Shown here piece after piece: positions 17,337 through 26,483 of a DNA stretch of 42,981 nt (its first letter is position 1; each line of letters begins with the position of its first letter). A program made the position numbers and the translations under genes. The stretch covers positions 1 through 42,981 of the forward strand of contig JBBIOI010000013.1 of assembly GCA_037443425.1 (NCBI GenBank), read 5' to 3'. The DNA comes from JBBIOI01 sp037443425 (GTDB lineage Bacteria > Desulfobacterota > BSN033 > UBA1163). The notes under the pieces are model-generated. The model was not told where the DNA came from, made no database searches, and was given only the letters and a program-made list of their open reading frames with translations.

Positions 17337-18105
17337 ATCTTTTGGCTCCGAAAAAAATTTTATTTAAAAATCTTTTTAAGCAATTTTTTACAAGAATTAA
17401 TCGAGCTCCTAAAATACCTCTTCTGAGGTTTAAAATTGCATGAGTGGAAGGAACGTCTTTTGGGCAAACATTCTCACACTTAAATACAGTATTACAACCC
17501 CATACCCCACTTAAACTATCCACCTTAGATAACATCTCTCTAAATCTTTCATTTCGTGTATCTGCATAGAATCTATAAGCTTTTGAAAGGATAGCTGGTC
17601 CTAAAAAATTTTTATTTCTTCCAAAGGCAGGACATGTTGTATAACAGATTCCACAATGTATGCACTGAATATATGGATCTAAATGTTTTCTTTTCTCTTC
17701 TTCCATAATATATTCAGAAAATGGCGGGTGTTTGTCATTAAAGAAATAAGGATTAATACTCCTATGGTGTTGAAAAAAAATTGTCATGTCTACAATCAGG
17801 TCATAAATGACAGGAAAATTTGAAAGAGGTTCGATGAAAAGAACATCTTCTTTTAATTTTTCTAATATTGTTCTGCATGCAAGAACAGGCTTACCATTTA
17901 AGTTCATTCCACATGAACCACATACTGCTCCCCTGCAAGAATATCTAAAACCTAAAGACCCATCCTGTTCATCTCTTATCTTAAATAAAGCCTCAAGAAG
18001 GTTCATTCCTTCTTTTTTTTCAATGAGGAAGGTCTCAACCCAATTAGAAGGATCCCTTTTTTTATTAAAGCGGCTAATCCTTAAAGTAAGAATATTTTTG
18101 CTCAC
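17329..18105 (-). CDS. sdhB: Succinate dehydrogenase/fumarate reductase iron-sulfur subunit
   Basis: A 258-residue protein with the three cluster motifs in order: [2Fe-2S] CRGAVCGSCGMNLNGKPVLAC, [4Fe-4S] CIHCGICYTTCP, and the C-terminal [3Fe-4S] set CNTVFKCENVCPKDVP. The N-terminus has FLIEKKEGMNLLEAL, part of the ferredoxin-like fold. It passes electrons from the flavoprotein subunit to the quinone site. Whether the enzyme works mainly as dehydrogenase or fumarate reductase cannot be decided from sequence. Confidence 0.93.
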   Translation of the reverse strand: MSKNILTLRISRFNKKRDPSNWVETFLIEKKEGMNLLEALFKIRDEQDGSLGFRYSCRGAVCGSCGMNLNGKPVLACRTILEKLKEDVLFIEPLSNFPVIYDLIVDMTIFFQHHRSINPYFFNDKHPPFSEYIMEEEKRKHLDPYIQCIHCGICYTTCPAFGRNKNFLGPAILSKAYRFYADTRNERFREMLSKVDSLSGVWGCNTVFKCENVCPKDVPSTHAILNLRRGILGARLILVKNCLKRFLNKIFFGAKRYV

Positions 18106-18110
18106 AATTC

Positions 18111-19820
18111 TTAATATATCCTTTCTTGAGGATGGTACTTTGTGATGATAACATCTTCATATTCTAATTTAGATTTATTTCCATCTTTGCATGCGACAGT
18201 GTGTTTAAGAAAGTTGATATCATCCCGTTTGGTATAATCAAGTCGATAATGGGATCCTCTACTTTCCCTTCTCTTTAAAGCTCCTAATGTTATCAATTCG
18301 GCCAAATTTAACATGCTTTCAAGATCAACGTATTGGATAAGCTCAAAATTAAAAATAAGCTCCTTATTTTTTAAACTAACATCTTTAAATCTTTCTTTTA
18401 ATTCCCTTATCTTAGAATATGCAGAAAGAAGCCCACTTTCCTGCCTAAATATTCCAACTTTTGTAGTCATTGTCCTTCTTAATTCATCTCTAATTTCGAA
18501 CAATCTTTCTTTTCCTTTCTGCTGAAAGATACCTCTCAATCTTTCAACAAATTCATTAAAATATTTTTCAAAAATCTCTTCCCTTAGCTTTTTCTTCTCA
18601 ATCCTTTGAATAGCCTTTCTCCCTGCTCTTGTGCCAAATACGACTGTCTCCAGTAAAGAATTCCCTCCCAAACGGTTAGCACCATGGACTGAAACACAGG
18701 CACATTCCCCTGCGGCGAAAAGGCCTAAAATATTAGTTTCTCCATCTATATCCGTAGAGATTCCACCCATAGAGTAATGTTGAGCAGGTTGAACAGGAAT
18801 GGGATGAATAAGAGGGTCAATTCTTGAAAAATCAATCGCTATCTGCCTAATACCCGGTAGCCGTTCCATTATAGTCTTTTCGCCTAAATGCCTTAGATCA
18901 AGATTCACGTACCCTCCATCAAATCCTCTACCTTCATCGATTTCTGTTTGAATTGCCCTTGCTACTATATCTCTTGGTGCAAGTTCCATAAGTTTTGGTG
19001 CATAGCGTTGCATAAACCTTTCACCTGTTGAATTGATTAGAAATCCACCTTCACCTCGTGCTGCTTCTGTGATTAAAATATTAGTCCCAAAAAGAGAGGT
19101 TGGATGAAATTGAACAAATTCCATATCCTTAAGGAGTGCACCAGCTTGAAATGCTAAATTACAACCTAAACCTGTATTAATCAAAGCATTGGTCGATTTT
19201 AGATAAATTCTTCCATATCCACCGGTTGCAAGTATAACTGCAAAGGCTCTAAAAGGGATAATCATTCCTTCAAATGTATTAAAACTAAGAAGTCCAGCGC
19301 ACCTTCCCTGATCAACAATCAGGGATAAAACTATCCACTCGTCATAAATAGGAATCTTAAATCTAACGGTCTGTTCGTATAAAGTACCAAGTAGGTGATG
19401 ACCTGTTCGATCTGATATAAAGCATGTCCTTGGAAATTCTGTTCCTCCAAACGGTCTTTGAGCAATTTTCCCATCTTTTGTCCTTGTGAAAAGAGCTCCC
19501 CAATGCTCCAGTTCTATAACTCTTTCTATTGCTTCCTGGCATAGAACCTCAACAGCATCTTGATCAGCTAAGTAATCACTGCCTTTAATAGTATCAAAAG
19601 CATGATTCTCCCAAGAGTCTTTTAAGCCAGCAGGGGCATTACCAAGAGCTGCGTTAATACCTCCCTGTGCAGCTACAGAGTGAGACCTTAGTGGATGGAC
19701 TCTAGAAATGATGGCAACATCGAAACCAAGCCTTTTCACCTCTATTGCTGCTTTAAGCCCTGCGAGTCCCCCACCAACTACTAAAATATCATGGTCAATA
19801 ATATCCATTGGTAATTTCAA
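18111..19820 (-). CDS. sdhA: Succinate dehydrogenase/fumarate reductase flavoprotein subunit
   Basis: A 569-residue FAD subunit. The dinucleotide fold begins DILVVGGGLAGLKAAIE; HSVAAQGGINAAL contains the His that usually holds FAD covalently; the substrate region QFHPTSLFG and the C-terminal NRLGGNSLLETVVFG are intact. It oxidises succinate at the membrane face. It overlaps the anchor gene by 4 bases (start within the upstream gene's end) and lies five bases before sdhB. Confidence 0.95.
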   Translation of the reverse strand: MKLPMDIIDHDILVVGGGLAGLKAAIEVKRLGFDVAIISRVHPLRSHSVAAQGGINAALGNAPAGLKDSWENHAFDTIKGSDYLADQDAVEVLCQEAIERVIELEHWGALFTRTKDGKIAQRPFGGTEFPRTCFISDRTGHHLLGTLYEQTVRFKIPIYDEWIVLSLIVDQGRCAGLLSFNTFEGMIIPFRAFAVILATGGYGRIYLKSTNALINTGLGCNLAFQAGALLKDMEFVQFHPTSLFGTNILITEAARGEGGFLINSTGERFMQRYAPKLMELAPRDIVARAIQTEIDEGRGFDGGYVNLDLRHLGEKTIMERLPGIRQIAIDFSRIDPLIHPIPVQPAQHYSMGGISTDIDGETNILGLFAAGECACVSVHGANRLGGNSLLETVVFGTRAGRKAIQRIEKKKLREEIFEKYFNEFVERLRGIFQQKGKERLFEIRDELRRTMTTKVGIFRQESGLLSAYSKIRELKERFKDVSLKNKELIFNFELIQYVDLESMLNLAELITLGALKRRESRGSHYRLDYTKRDDINFLKHTVACKDGNKSKLEYEDVIITKYHPQERIY

Positions 19821-20110
19821 AGAACAAAGAAATATATGAGTCCATAGATTATTAGGCTAAGTATTGTGGATAACCAGAAAAGAAGTTTTTCCTTATTAAA
19901 ACCAAGGTCAAGTATGAATAGTCTCATTCCATAAAATCCATGGAATAAAAATAAGGGGAGAAGTAGCATATCGAAAATTCTTTCATTATGAAATTTCTCC
20001 AACCACTTAAAGTCTATTCTACCTGTGAGTGCGTAACCTGATAAAATTTTTATCCCAAATAATATGATTAAAACTGGACCGCTTAATCGTAAAAAATAAT
20101 AAGAAAACAT
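19817..20110 (-). CDS. Succinate dehydrogenase membrane anchor, single short subunit
   Basis: A 97-residue protein with three predicted spans. FHGFYGMRLFILDLG matches the H-x3-G-x-R-x4-D pattern of SdhC/SdhD helices, where the His ligates haem b or lines the quinone site. It is the first gene of the minus-strand sdh operon. Classical enzymes have two such anchors or one five-span anchor; only this one lies upstream of sdhA. The four-span protein after fumC might be the second. Confidence 0.75.
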   Translation of the reverse strand: MFSYYFLRLSGPVLIILFGIKILSGYALTGRIDFKWLEKFHNERIFDMLLLPLFLFHGFYGMRLFILDLGFNKEKLLFWLSTILSLIIYGLIYFFVL

Positions 20111-20205
20111 ATATTCTTATTCAATCGTTAAATCCTTGATGTTGCTAAAGCTTTTCTTGGTCAGCTTAATCAGCGTGGTCAACAAAGGCATAATTCTCAC
20201 TAACC

Positions 20206-20649
20206 TTAAACCTCTTCAAGCATGGTTGTAAAGAGGTCATGATGTTCTTCTTCATCTTCAAGAATCTCTTTGAAGATAAATGAAGTGGTGACGTCCCCTT
20301 CTTTATTTGCCTGCTCGATAATCTTCTTGTAAAGCAGGATTGCTTCTTCTTCTGCCTTGGTATCCAATTCAAGAAATTCTTTCAGACTCTCTCCCACTTT
20401 TATCGGTCCAGGCTTAACTGTAGGGATCCCTTCGAGATACCAAAGCCTCTCTGCAATCTTCTCAGCGTGCTTCATTTCAGTAATAGCCGTTTTCTTAAAA
20501 AGATCCTGAACTGCGACTGCCTTAACCCCTATCACCTGAACATGCTGCCACATGTACTGAATACTTACTGCAATTTCTCTTGCAATAGCATCGTTTAACA
20601 TCTCTTTCAGTTGATTGCTTACCTTTGTTACCGGTTCAATATGAGCCAT
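20206..20649 (-). CDS. Ferritin-like diiron protein (bacterioferritin family)
   Basis: A 147-residue four-helix bundle. The diiron ligands are visible as E (AREIAVSIQYMWQH), E-x2-H (TEMKHAEKIAERL), E (TKAEEEAILLYK) and E-x2-H (LEDEEEHHDLF). It stores iron or consumes oxidants with Fe(II). No haem-ligand Met is evident. A strong ribosome-binding site (AGGAGG on the minus strand) precedes the ATG at 20649. It fits with the other oxidative-stress genes of the window. Confidence 0.88.
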   Translation of the reverse strand: MAHIEPVTKVSNQLKEMLNDAIAREIAVSIQYMWQHVQVIGVKAVAVQDLFKKTAITEMKHAEKIAERLWYLEGIPTVKPGPIKVGESLKEFLELDTKAEEEAILLYKKIIEQANKEGDVTTSFIFKEILEDEEEHHDLFTTMLEEV

Positions 20650-20753
20650 TTTTTTTTCCTCCTTTGTTTAAACTCATTTTAAAATCATGGGGTGAAATTA
20701 TTAGCAACCCCAAACTTGATATAACAAATTTAAACGGTCAAGTTGATTTAAGA

Positions 20754-20936
20754 TCACTGTCCATTTGAGCAGTTTAACTTAGTGTAAAAAAGTTTAAGAT
20801 TCTCCTTTGTTGTATAAACCTCGCTCGAACCGTTTATTGCTTCCAATACCACCATATGTTCTCTTATCTTTTTAATCCTGTATATCTTCTGGGTAAAATT
20901 GCTCTGCCATATCTCTTTATCTTCCAGATACTCCAT
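20754..20936 (-). CDS. Small hypothetical protein, 60 residues
   Basis: Not recognised. It is supported as a gene by a good ribosome-binding site (GAAGGGATGAATT before the ATG at 20936) and a coherent, charged composition (EIWQSNFTQKIYRIKKIREH, then MVVLEAINGSSEVYTTKENL). It looks like a compact beta-strand protein with no membrane segment. It lies 104 bases upstream of the ferritin-like gene on the same strand and could be its operon partner. Confidence 0.5.
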   Translation of the reverse strand: MEYLEDKEIWQSNFTQKIYRIKKIREHMVVLEAINGSSEVYTTKENLKLFYTKLNCSNGQ

Positions 20937-21235
20937 AATTCATCCCTTCGATAAAGACTCAGTAATAAATTAGAATTAAGGAGATTTATCTTAAAGATAA
21001 TTTTATTATCCCATCTTGAGAAAAAGGAATAAGGTAATCTTTGTATTTTTTCTCTAAAAAACCCGTATTTTATTTTTCATCCGAAACCTATCTCTCGACC
21101 CCTACACGTATTTAGTGTTTACTTTTATTTTTAAAAATGATAAATAATGAATTAACTGTATTATCTATCGGTTTAAAGTATATTTTAGATAGGGATGTTT
21201 TATTATCTTTTTCAAAAACTAATGGGGGGATAGAT

Positions 21236-21901
21236 ATGGCAACGGAAGTAAAGCAAAAGGTTGTTATAGCAGAGGATCATGCCATATTAAGGGATGGATT
21301 AAAATCACTTCTGACCTCGAATATGGATTTTGAGGTAGTTGGTGAGGCTGAAGATGGGAGAGAGGCTATTAGATGTGTCGAGAGATTAAAACCAGATCTT
21401 ATCATAATGGATCTTTCCATGCCCAGAATGAATGGGATGGAGGCTATAAGGGAGATAAAGCGGATATCGAAAGATATAAAGGTTGTTGTTCTAACTGTTC
21501 ATAAAAATGAAGAGTACATCCTTGCAACTTTTAAGGCAGGGGCTGATGGATATGTTTTAAAAGATTCGAGCTATAATGAACTGATAATGGCCATCCGGAG
21601 TGTTTTAAAAGGAAAACGTTATATAAGTCCTGAAATATCCGATAAGGTATTAGAGGGGTATATTGAAGGGAAGGAAAGATTGAAGCAGAAGACATCCTGG
21701 GAGCTCCTTACTCCTCGTGAAAGAGAGATATTGAAACTTATTGCAGAGGGATACAGGAATAGAGAGATTGCTGAAGAATTGTGTATAAGTGTTAAGACAG
21801 TGGAAAAACATCGATCTAATATCATGGAAAAATTGAATCTTCATAATGTCCAGGCCTTAACCACCTTTGCTATCGAAAAAGGTCTTGTCTCGAGAGAATA
21901 A
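21236..21901 (+). CDS. Orphan NarL/FixJ-type response regulator
   Basis: A 221-residue two-domain regulator: receiver (residues ~7-125) with acidic pocket AEDHAILRDG, phospho-acceptor Asp in PDLIIMDLSMP, the Thr in VVVLTVHK and the Lys in YVLKDSS, then a LuxR-type helix-turn-helix LTPREREILKLIAEG...VSVKTVEKHR-like. ATG 21236 is chosen because GGGGGG lies 8 bases upstream and the receiver then starts normally; an upstream in-frame start at 21137 would add an unrelated extension. No histidine kinase is adjacent. The 299 bases upstream (20937-21235) contain only AT-rich DNA and the near-palindrome TACACGTA. Confidence 0.9.
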   Translation: MATEVKQKVVIAEDHAILRDGLKSLLTSNMDFEVVGEAEDGREAIRCVERLKPDLIIMDLSMPRMNGMEAIREIKRISKDIKVVVLTVHKNEEYILATFKAGADGYVLKDSSYNELIMAIRSVLKGKRYISPEISDKVLEGYIEGKERLKQKTSWELLTPREREILKLIAEGYRNREIAEELCISVKTVEKHRSNIMEKLNLHNVQALTTFAIEKGLVSRE

Positions 21902-22036
21902 AGACCTCCTTCTATGGCCTCTTTTGAGATAAAAACGAACCAGCTGGATTTATTCAAGGTCCCGAGGATTGATATGCTAAAGGTTTTCTTAAAAACTAAA
22001 GAGATGAACTTACTGATACATCAAATAATTTTATCG

Positions 22037-23191
22037 TTATTTTAATGGAATTATACGATAAATTTTATCGTCCCCTGTTCTTACCTTACCCCTTCCATCC
22101 CTATTATTTGTTAAAAAATAGATATTCCCTTCCGGTCCCTGAACTACATCCCTTATTCTTCCATATATACCCTCAAACCATCTCTCAATCTTTTCTACTT
22201 TATAGTCTCCCGATTCATATCTTATCTTTACTCTTATTAAAGATTCGCTTCTAAGTGTTGCAACAAGAAGGTCGTTTTTTAGATTTGTGAATTTATTGCC
22301 AGAATAAAACGTTATTCCTGATGGCGGAGTGGTCTTTTCCCATAGAATAAAAGGATTTATGAAAGACATCTGATTTCCCTTTCCTATAACCTTTGGCCAT
22401 CCATAATTTCCGCCTTTTTTGATAATGTTTATCTCATCGTTTCCAAAACGAAGATACTCCCCTGATGGACCATGCTCTGACGAAAAAAGTTCTTGCGTTT
22501 CAGGATGCCATGCAAGCCCCTGAGGATTCCTATGACCATATGAATATACCGGAGAGCCTTTAAAAGGATTATCATGAAGAACCATTCCATCTTCGGTCAA
22601 CCTGAGTATTTTACCCCCAAGGGATTTTAAATCTTGGGAAAGGTCTGCATTAAAAATTTCACCCGTTGTGATATAAAGCATATTATCAGGGCCAAAAGAA
22701 ATTCTTCCTCCATTGTGAAGTCTCCCCCCAGGAATATTATCTATTATTGTTCTATCAAAAATTCCATGGTCTCCCATATCGATGAGTCTGGTTACCCTAT
22801 TATAAATAAAGCCTTCTTTTTTATATGTATGCATTACATAAACATATGGCTTTTTTAGAAATTCAGGATGGAGGGCAAGTCCCATAAGTCCACCCTCACC
22901 GATATGTGCAACATCAATTAAAGCGTAAGGGTCTTTTTGAAGCATTCCGTCTTTAATTAATCTAATCCGGCCTGGCCGTTCACTTACAAGAGCTCTTCCG
23001 TCTGGTAGAAATACGAGGGACCACGGTATTTCAAGATTCTCTATCCACGATTCAACCTTTACTTTATCTCTATATGATGAAGAAATATTTCTTCCATACA
23101 AAGATTCACCACTCATTAATTTAAATGAAATAAACGAAAGTAAACAGAAGATAATAATTGAAGTATGTCCTTTCGAGAGATTAAGATTCAC
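22037..23191 (-). CDS. Exported PQQ-dependent glucose/sorbosone dehydrogenase-like beta-propeller
   Basis: A 384-residue protein with an N-terminal hydrophobic signal segment (residues ~10-27) and a six-bladed propeller of the soluble aldose sugar dehydrogenase family: ENLEIPWSLVFLPDGRALVSERPGR, then GEGGLMGLALHPEF, then HRNPQGLAWHPETQELFSSEHGP. The family oxidises sugars in the periplasm with PQQ and calcium. No PQQ biosynthesis genes are in the window, so cofactor use is inferred. It is divergent from the gene at 23311. Confidence 0.88.
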   Translation of the reverse strand: MNLNLSKGHTSIIIFCLLSFISFKLMSGESLYGRNISSSYRDKVKVESWIENLEIPWSLVFLPDGRALVSERPGRIRLIKDGMLQKDPYALIDVAHIGEGGLMGLALHPEFLKKPYVYVMHTYKKEGFIYNRVTRLIDMGDHGIFDRTIIDNIPGGRLHNGGRISFGPDNMLYITTGEIFNADLSQDLKSLGGKILRLTEDGMVLHDNPFKGSPVYSYGHRNPQGLAWHPETQELFSSEHGPSGEYLRFGNDEINIIKKGGNYGWPKVIGKGNQMSFINPFILWEKTTPPSGITFYSGNKFTNLKNDLLVATLRSESLIRVKIRYESGDYKVEKIERWFEGIYGRIRDVVQGPEGNIYFLTNNRDGRGKVRTGDDKIYRIIPLK

Positions 23192-23310
23192 TATTTATAT
23201 TTTATCATTTAAAGGGGCAAAATTCTATGTTATATTTAAAAATATAAAATACAAGCATTATATAATCATTGTGGTAAAGGAAGATTTGAAATGGAGGTTT
23301 AAATAACCAA

Positions 23311-23997
23311 ATGAGACTACTTGTATTTTTATCGATTCTACTAATCCCTTTAAATGTATTTTCACAAGATATTGTGATAAAGGAAAATTTTCCAGATGGT
23401 AAACCTGAGCTAAGATGGTCATTCTATCCGTATTTTAACCTTGACAACCTTGAAGGGGTTAGAGATTCAAAGGCACCTGATGGAGACAATGGTATTGGGA
23501 TTCTAAGGAATAGCAATGCCAAGGGGTTTGCAAGTCTCAGTTATGCAGTAACAAGACAGATGGAGAATTTTTACTTCGAAGCCTTAATTTTTTGTCCTGT
23601 CACAGAGGGCCGTAAAGGACCTCTCTCAGGTATAGCTTTTCTGATTGATCCTATAATAGGAAATTTTTACAGGTTAGTTTGTGATTTTAAAAAAGATGAC
23701 CCGACCATTAATCTTGCTTATGTAGGTCTTGATACAAGGAACTATCCAGTCTATATAAAATTTTGGAGTTCTAAAGACCTCACGGATGGAATACCAAAAG
23801 AATCTGGCTGGCATAAAATGGCTGTAAGGGTAAAGGCTGGTGTGGCAACAGTTTACTGGGATAATATTGAGCTAAAAGGGGGTCCATTAATAGTCGATAA
23901 AATTAAAAGGGGTTTTATAGGGATTTATACAAATTTTGTTGGTGGTCTGGGAGAGGCTACCACAAAGGTTGATAGCATCCTGCTGAAAGAGGAATAA
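23311..23997 (+). CDS. Exported concanavalin-like (DUF1080-type) protein
   Basis: A 228-residue protein with a Sec signal peptide (MRLLVFLSILLIPLNVFS, cleaved near residue 18). The rest looks like a beta-sandwich of the LamG/3-keto-disaccharide-hydrolase (DUF1080) type: ENFYFEALIFCP, then YRLVCDFKKD, then SGWHKMAVRVKAGVATVYWDN and GFIGIYTNFV. These are the usual strands for a sugar-binding or hydrolase jellyroll. No catalytic residues can be assigned. GGAGG lies 14 bases before the ATG. The 234 bases after it contain no gene. Confidence 0.6.
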   Translation: MRLLVFLSILLIPLNVFSQDIVIKENFPDGKPELRWSFYPYFNLDNLEGVRDSKAPDGDNGIGILRNSNAKGFASLSYAVTRQMENFYFEALIFCPVTEGRKGPLSGIAFLIDPIIGNFYRLVCDFKKDDPTINLAYVGLDTRNYPVYIKFWSSKDLTDGIPKESGWHKMAVRVKAGVATVYWDNIELKGGPLIVDKIKRGFIGIYTNFVGGLGEATTKVDSILLKEE

Positions 23998-24231
23998 TAG
24001 CGAAGAAAATAGCCTCTTTAAATATAATATAAGAAGTTGTAATGACTTTTTTAGTACGGGATATCTTAATCACCTACCAATTCTCTCTTACTCATGAGAT
24101 TCAGAGCCTTCTATGAAATACCACCATTTTAAAGAAAAAATACAGCATTTAACTTATTTACTATTCTTACTTTTTAGTTCATTATGACATGAAATGAAAA
24201 TATATATTCATTTTCTAAGAAAAACGACTAT

Positions 24232-24918
24232 ATGACATTGATTCTTAATCGAAGGCAGTTTTGTCACTTGGGTAGTGCAGTAATCCTTTTCTTATCTCGA
24301 AGAAAAATATCTTTCGCATCTGCGAGAAAGGAGATAGAAATGATTTATCCAGTTAGAGATTTCAAAAAACTTTTAGGTATGAAAGGCTTTAGCGATACAC
24401 TCCTGAAAAACCATTTCACCCTTTATCAGGGATATGTAACCAATACGAACAAACTTATGGAGACAATGGCTCAGATGCTCAAGGAGGGAAAAACAGGAAC
24501 ACCCGAGTTTGCAGAGTTGAAGAGAAGGCTTGGGTGGGAGTTTAATGGGATGAGGCTTCATGAGTATTACTTTGAGAACCTTGGCGGAAAAGGTGGTCTG
24601 GACAGGGCGGGAAAGTTATTCAAAAAGGTCATTGAGGAGTTTGGAAGTTACGAGGCCTGGGAGAAAGAGTTCAAATCCGTTGGAATGATAAGGGGCATTG
24701 GCTGGGCTGTTCTTTATCAGGACATGACATCAGGAAGGCTTATAAACTTCTGGATAAATGAGCATGATGTGGGACATCCATCGGGCTGTAATCCAATCCT
24801 TATAATGGATGTCTTTGAGCATGCTTTCATGATTGATTATGGCCTAAAGAGGGCCGACTATATTGAGGCATTCTTTAGGAACATTGACTGGAACGTGGTT
24901 GAGGCAAGACTTAAATAG
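24232..24918 (+). CDS. Fe/Mn superoxide dismutase with N-terminal Tat-like signal
   Basis: The 192 C-terminal residues are a full Fe/Mn superoxide dismutase: metal ligands His in LKNHFTLYQGY, His in GMRLHEYYFENLGG, and Asp and His in MDVFEHAFMIDYG. It converts superoxide to O2 and H2O2. The first ~36 residues (N-R-R-Q-F-C-H, then a hydrophobic stretch ending F-A-S-A) resemble a twin-arginine signal, suggesting periplasmic export. However, an internal in-frame ATG at 24340 has an excellent ribosome-binding site (AAAGGAG, 6 bases upstream), whereas the ATG at 24232 has almost none; a cytoplasmic form starting there is equally plausible. Iron versus manganese is not decidable by eye. Confidence 0.88.
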   Translation: MTLILNRRQFCHLGSAVILFLSRRKISFASARKEIEMIYPVRDFKKLLGMKGFSDTLLKNHFTLYQGYVTNTNKLMETMAQMLKEGKTGTPEFAELKRRLGWEFNGMRLHEYYFENLGGKGGLDRAGKLFKKVIEEFGSYEAWEKEFKSVGMIRGIGWAVLYQDMTSGRLINFWINEHDVGHPSGCNPILIMDVFEHAFMIDYGLKRADYIEAFFRNIDWNVVEARLK

Positions 24919-25047
24919 ATGCCGAAAACGATCAAGATTATTATAGTCTGTCTTATTTGTATTGACATGTTTGCTGGGATGGTGATCATTATGCCAATGA
25001 TGGAAAGTCAAGGCATCTGGAAAGGCGAAGGGATGTATAGGATGTAG
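24919..25047 (+). CDS. Possible 42-residue membrane peptide
   Basis: The frame starts immediately after the superoxide dismutase stop (TAG-ATG), which would allow coupled translation. It encodes one hydrophobic span (IIIVCLICIDMFAGMVIIM) and a short polar tail (ESQGIWKGEGMYRM). It is not recognised. There is no independent ribosome-binding site, so it may be chance or a remnant. Confidence 0.3.
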   Translation: MPKTIKIIIVCLICIDMFAGMVIIMPMMESQGIWKGEGMYRM

Positions 25048-25098
25048 TTCGAAGATGTAAGACGATGACTATATCTTCACTGGAAAGGTAGGTAAATT

Positions 25099-26475
25099 AT
25101 GGATACCTATAACAAGTCAAGAAGAGATTTCTTGAAACTTGTAGGTGTAGCAGCAATTGCTTCGCAATTCCCAATCGTTTTCTCTGAAGCTAAATCGGAA
25201 ATTCCAGATATTGAACCAATGGACCGTATATTTATAGCAAATGAGGATTCAAATACTATATCTGTTATTGACCCAAGAACGAATACTATTGACATAACCA
25301 TTAACCTTACGAGTTTTGATGAAGACCCGAGGCCCCCTTTCAGATTTGTTACTGGTGGTATCGTGCCAACCCATTCATCAATGATTCATAAGCCCCTTTA
25401 TCACGGGTGCATAGATGCCCATGGAGTGGTTCCGAGTCCTGAAGGAAGGATCCTTGCAACCTCTGGCAGGGGATCAAGCAATGTTTATCTGATTGATACA
25501 GTCAATAAAAGGGTTATTGGAAATACCCCAAATCCCCTTGTAACAAAGGATACGAATCTTGAAAGAATCACGAGCGGAATTCTTGTTGGTCGAGAGCCCC
25601 ATGAACCCACCTTCACAAGAGATGGCAAGGAACTGTGGATTGCTGTAAGGGGTGAGGACAGAATAGCTATCCTTGATGTCGAACTTGCCATAAAGGAATC
25701 ATCCGGTGAAAAAATAAGGTCTGTTGTTAAATATATTGAAACTGTTAATGGTCCTTCTCAGGTATGGTTCAGCGCTGATGGAAAGATTGCCTTTGTCGCT
25801 TCCCAGAAGGTTTCAAAGATAGACATCTTCAGCATAAGTAGAGACACCAGAGGTTATTCTAATCCCGAGAAAATTACAACGATTGATATCACAGAACAGG
25901 ATAAATTTGGATTTACACCATTTCTTAAGACATCTCCTGATGGTAAAGAGGTCTGGTTTTCTCACAAGTTAGCTGATGCAGTGTCTGTCCGCTCAACTGA
26001 AAAGCCCTTTAAAATCCTTGATTACATTTCTCTCGGTAAAATGGCAAGACCAAATCATCTTGAGTTTGTTGAAAATAAAAATGGAAAGGTTGTGTATGTT
26101 AGTCTTGCCCGTGTTGATGATGGAGGGCCTGATGGGGTTGCATCGAGCCAGATAGCTATAATTGATAGGTCTGAACCTCATGGAAAAAGGAAGGTCATTA
26201 AGACATTCTTTTCTCACGGCAGGGAAGCCCATGGTTTATGGACCAATCCAACCAATAAACTTCTCTATATAGCACACGAGCAGGACGAACTTCCAAAAAC
26301 ACCAAATGAGGGACAGACTGTAGCTACAGCCTTTGATGTATCTGATCCATATAATCCCAAATTTATTTCACAGATTCCTTTAGGAAGTTTAAAACTTCCA
26401 TCAGGAGAGTTGAGAAATAAAAAAGGTATAAACCTTGTCTATGTCCGTCCCGGCTATAAGGGACAGACTGCATAG
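25099..26475 (+). CDS. Tat-exported YVTN/YncE-type beta-propeller protein
   Basis: A 458-residue protein with a clear twin-arginine signal (S-R-R-D-F-L-K-L-V-G at residues 6-15). The mature part has repeating blades such as DRIFIANEDSNTISVIDPRTN, LWIAVRGEDRIAILDVE and KIAFVASQKVSKIDIFSI, typical of YVTN-family propellers. Such proteins bind ligands or partner enzymes in the periplasm; the function here is unknown. The Tat route suggests a folded or cofactor-bound state before export. The DUF305 gene starts 8 bases after its stop, so the two are an operon, probably with the superoxide dismutase. Confidence 0.85.
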   Translation: MDTYNKSRRDFLKLVGVAAIASQFPIVFSEAKSEIPDIEPMDRIFIANEDSNTISVIDPRTNTIDITINLTSFDEDPRPPFRFVTGGIVPTHSSMIHKPLYHGCIDAHGVVPSPEGRILATSGRGSSNVYLIDTVNKRVIGNTPNPLVTKDTNLERITSGILVGREPHEPTFTRDGKELWIAVRGEDRIAILDVELAIKESSGEKIRSVVKYIETVNGPSQVWFSADGKIAFVASQKVSKIDIFSISRDTRGYSNPEKITTIDITEQDKFGFTPFLKTSPDGKEVWFSHKLADAVSVRSTEKPFKILDYISLGKMARPNHLEFVENKNGKVVYVSLARVDDGGPDGVASSQIAIIDRSEPHGKRKVIKTFFSHGREAHGLWTNPTNKLLYIAHEQDELPKTPNEGQTVATAFDVSDPYNPKFISQIPLGSLKLPSGELRNKKGINLVYVRPGYKGQTA

Positions 26476-26483
26476 GAGGAGGG

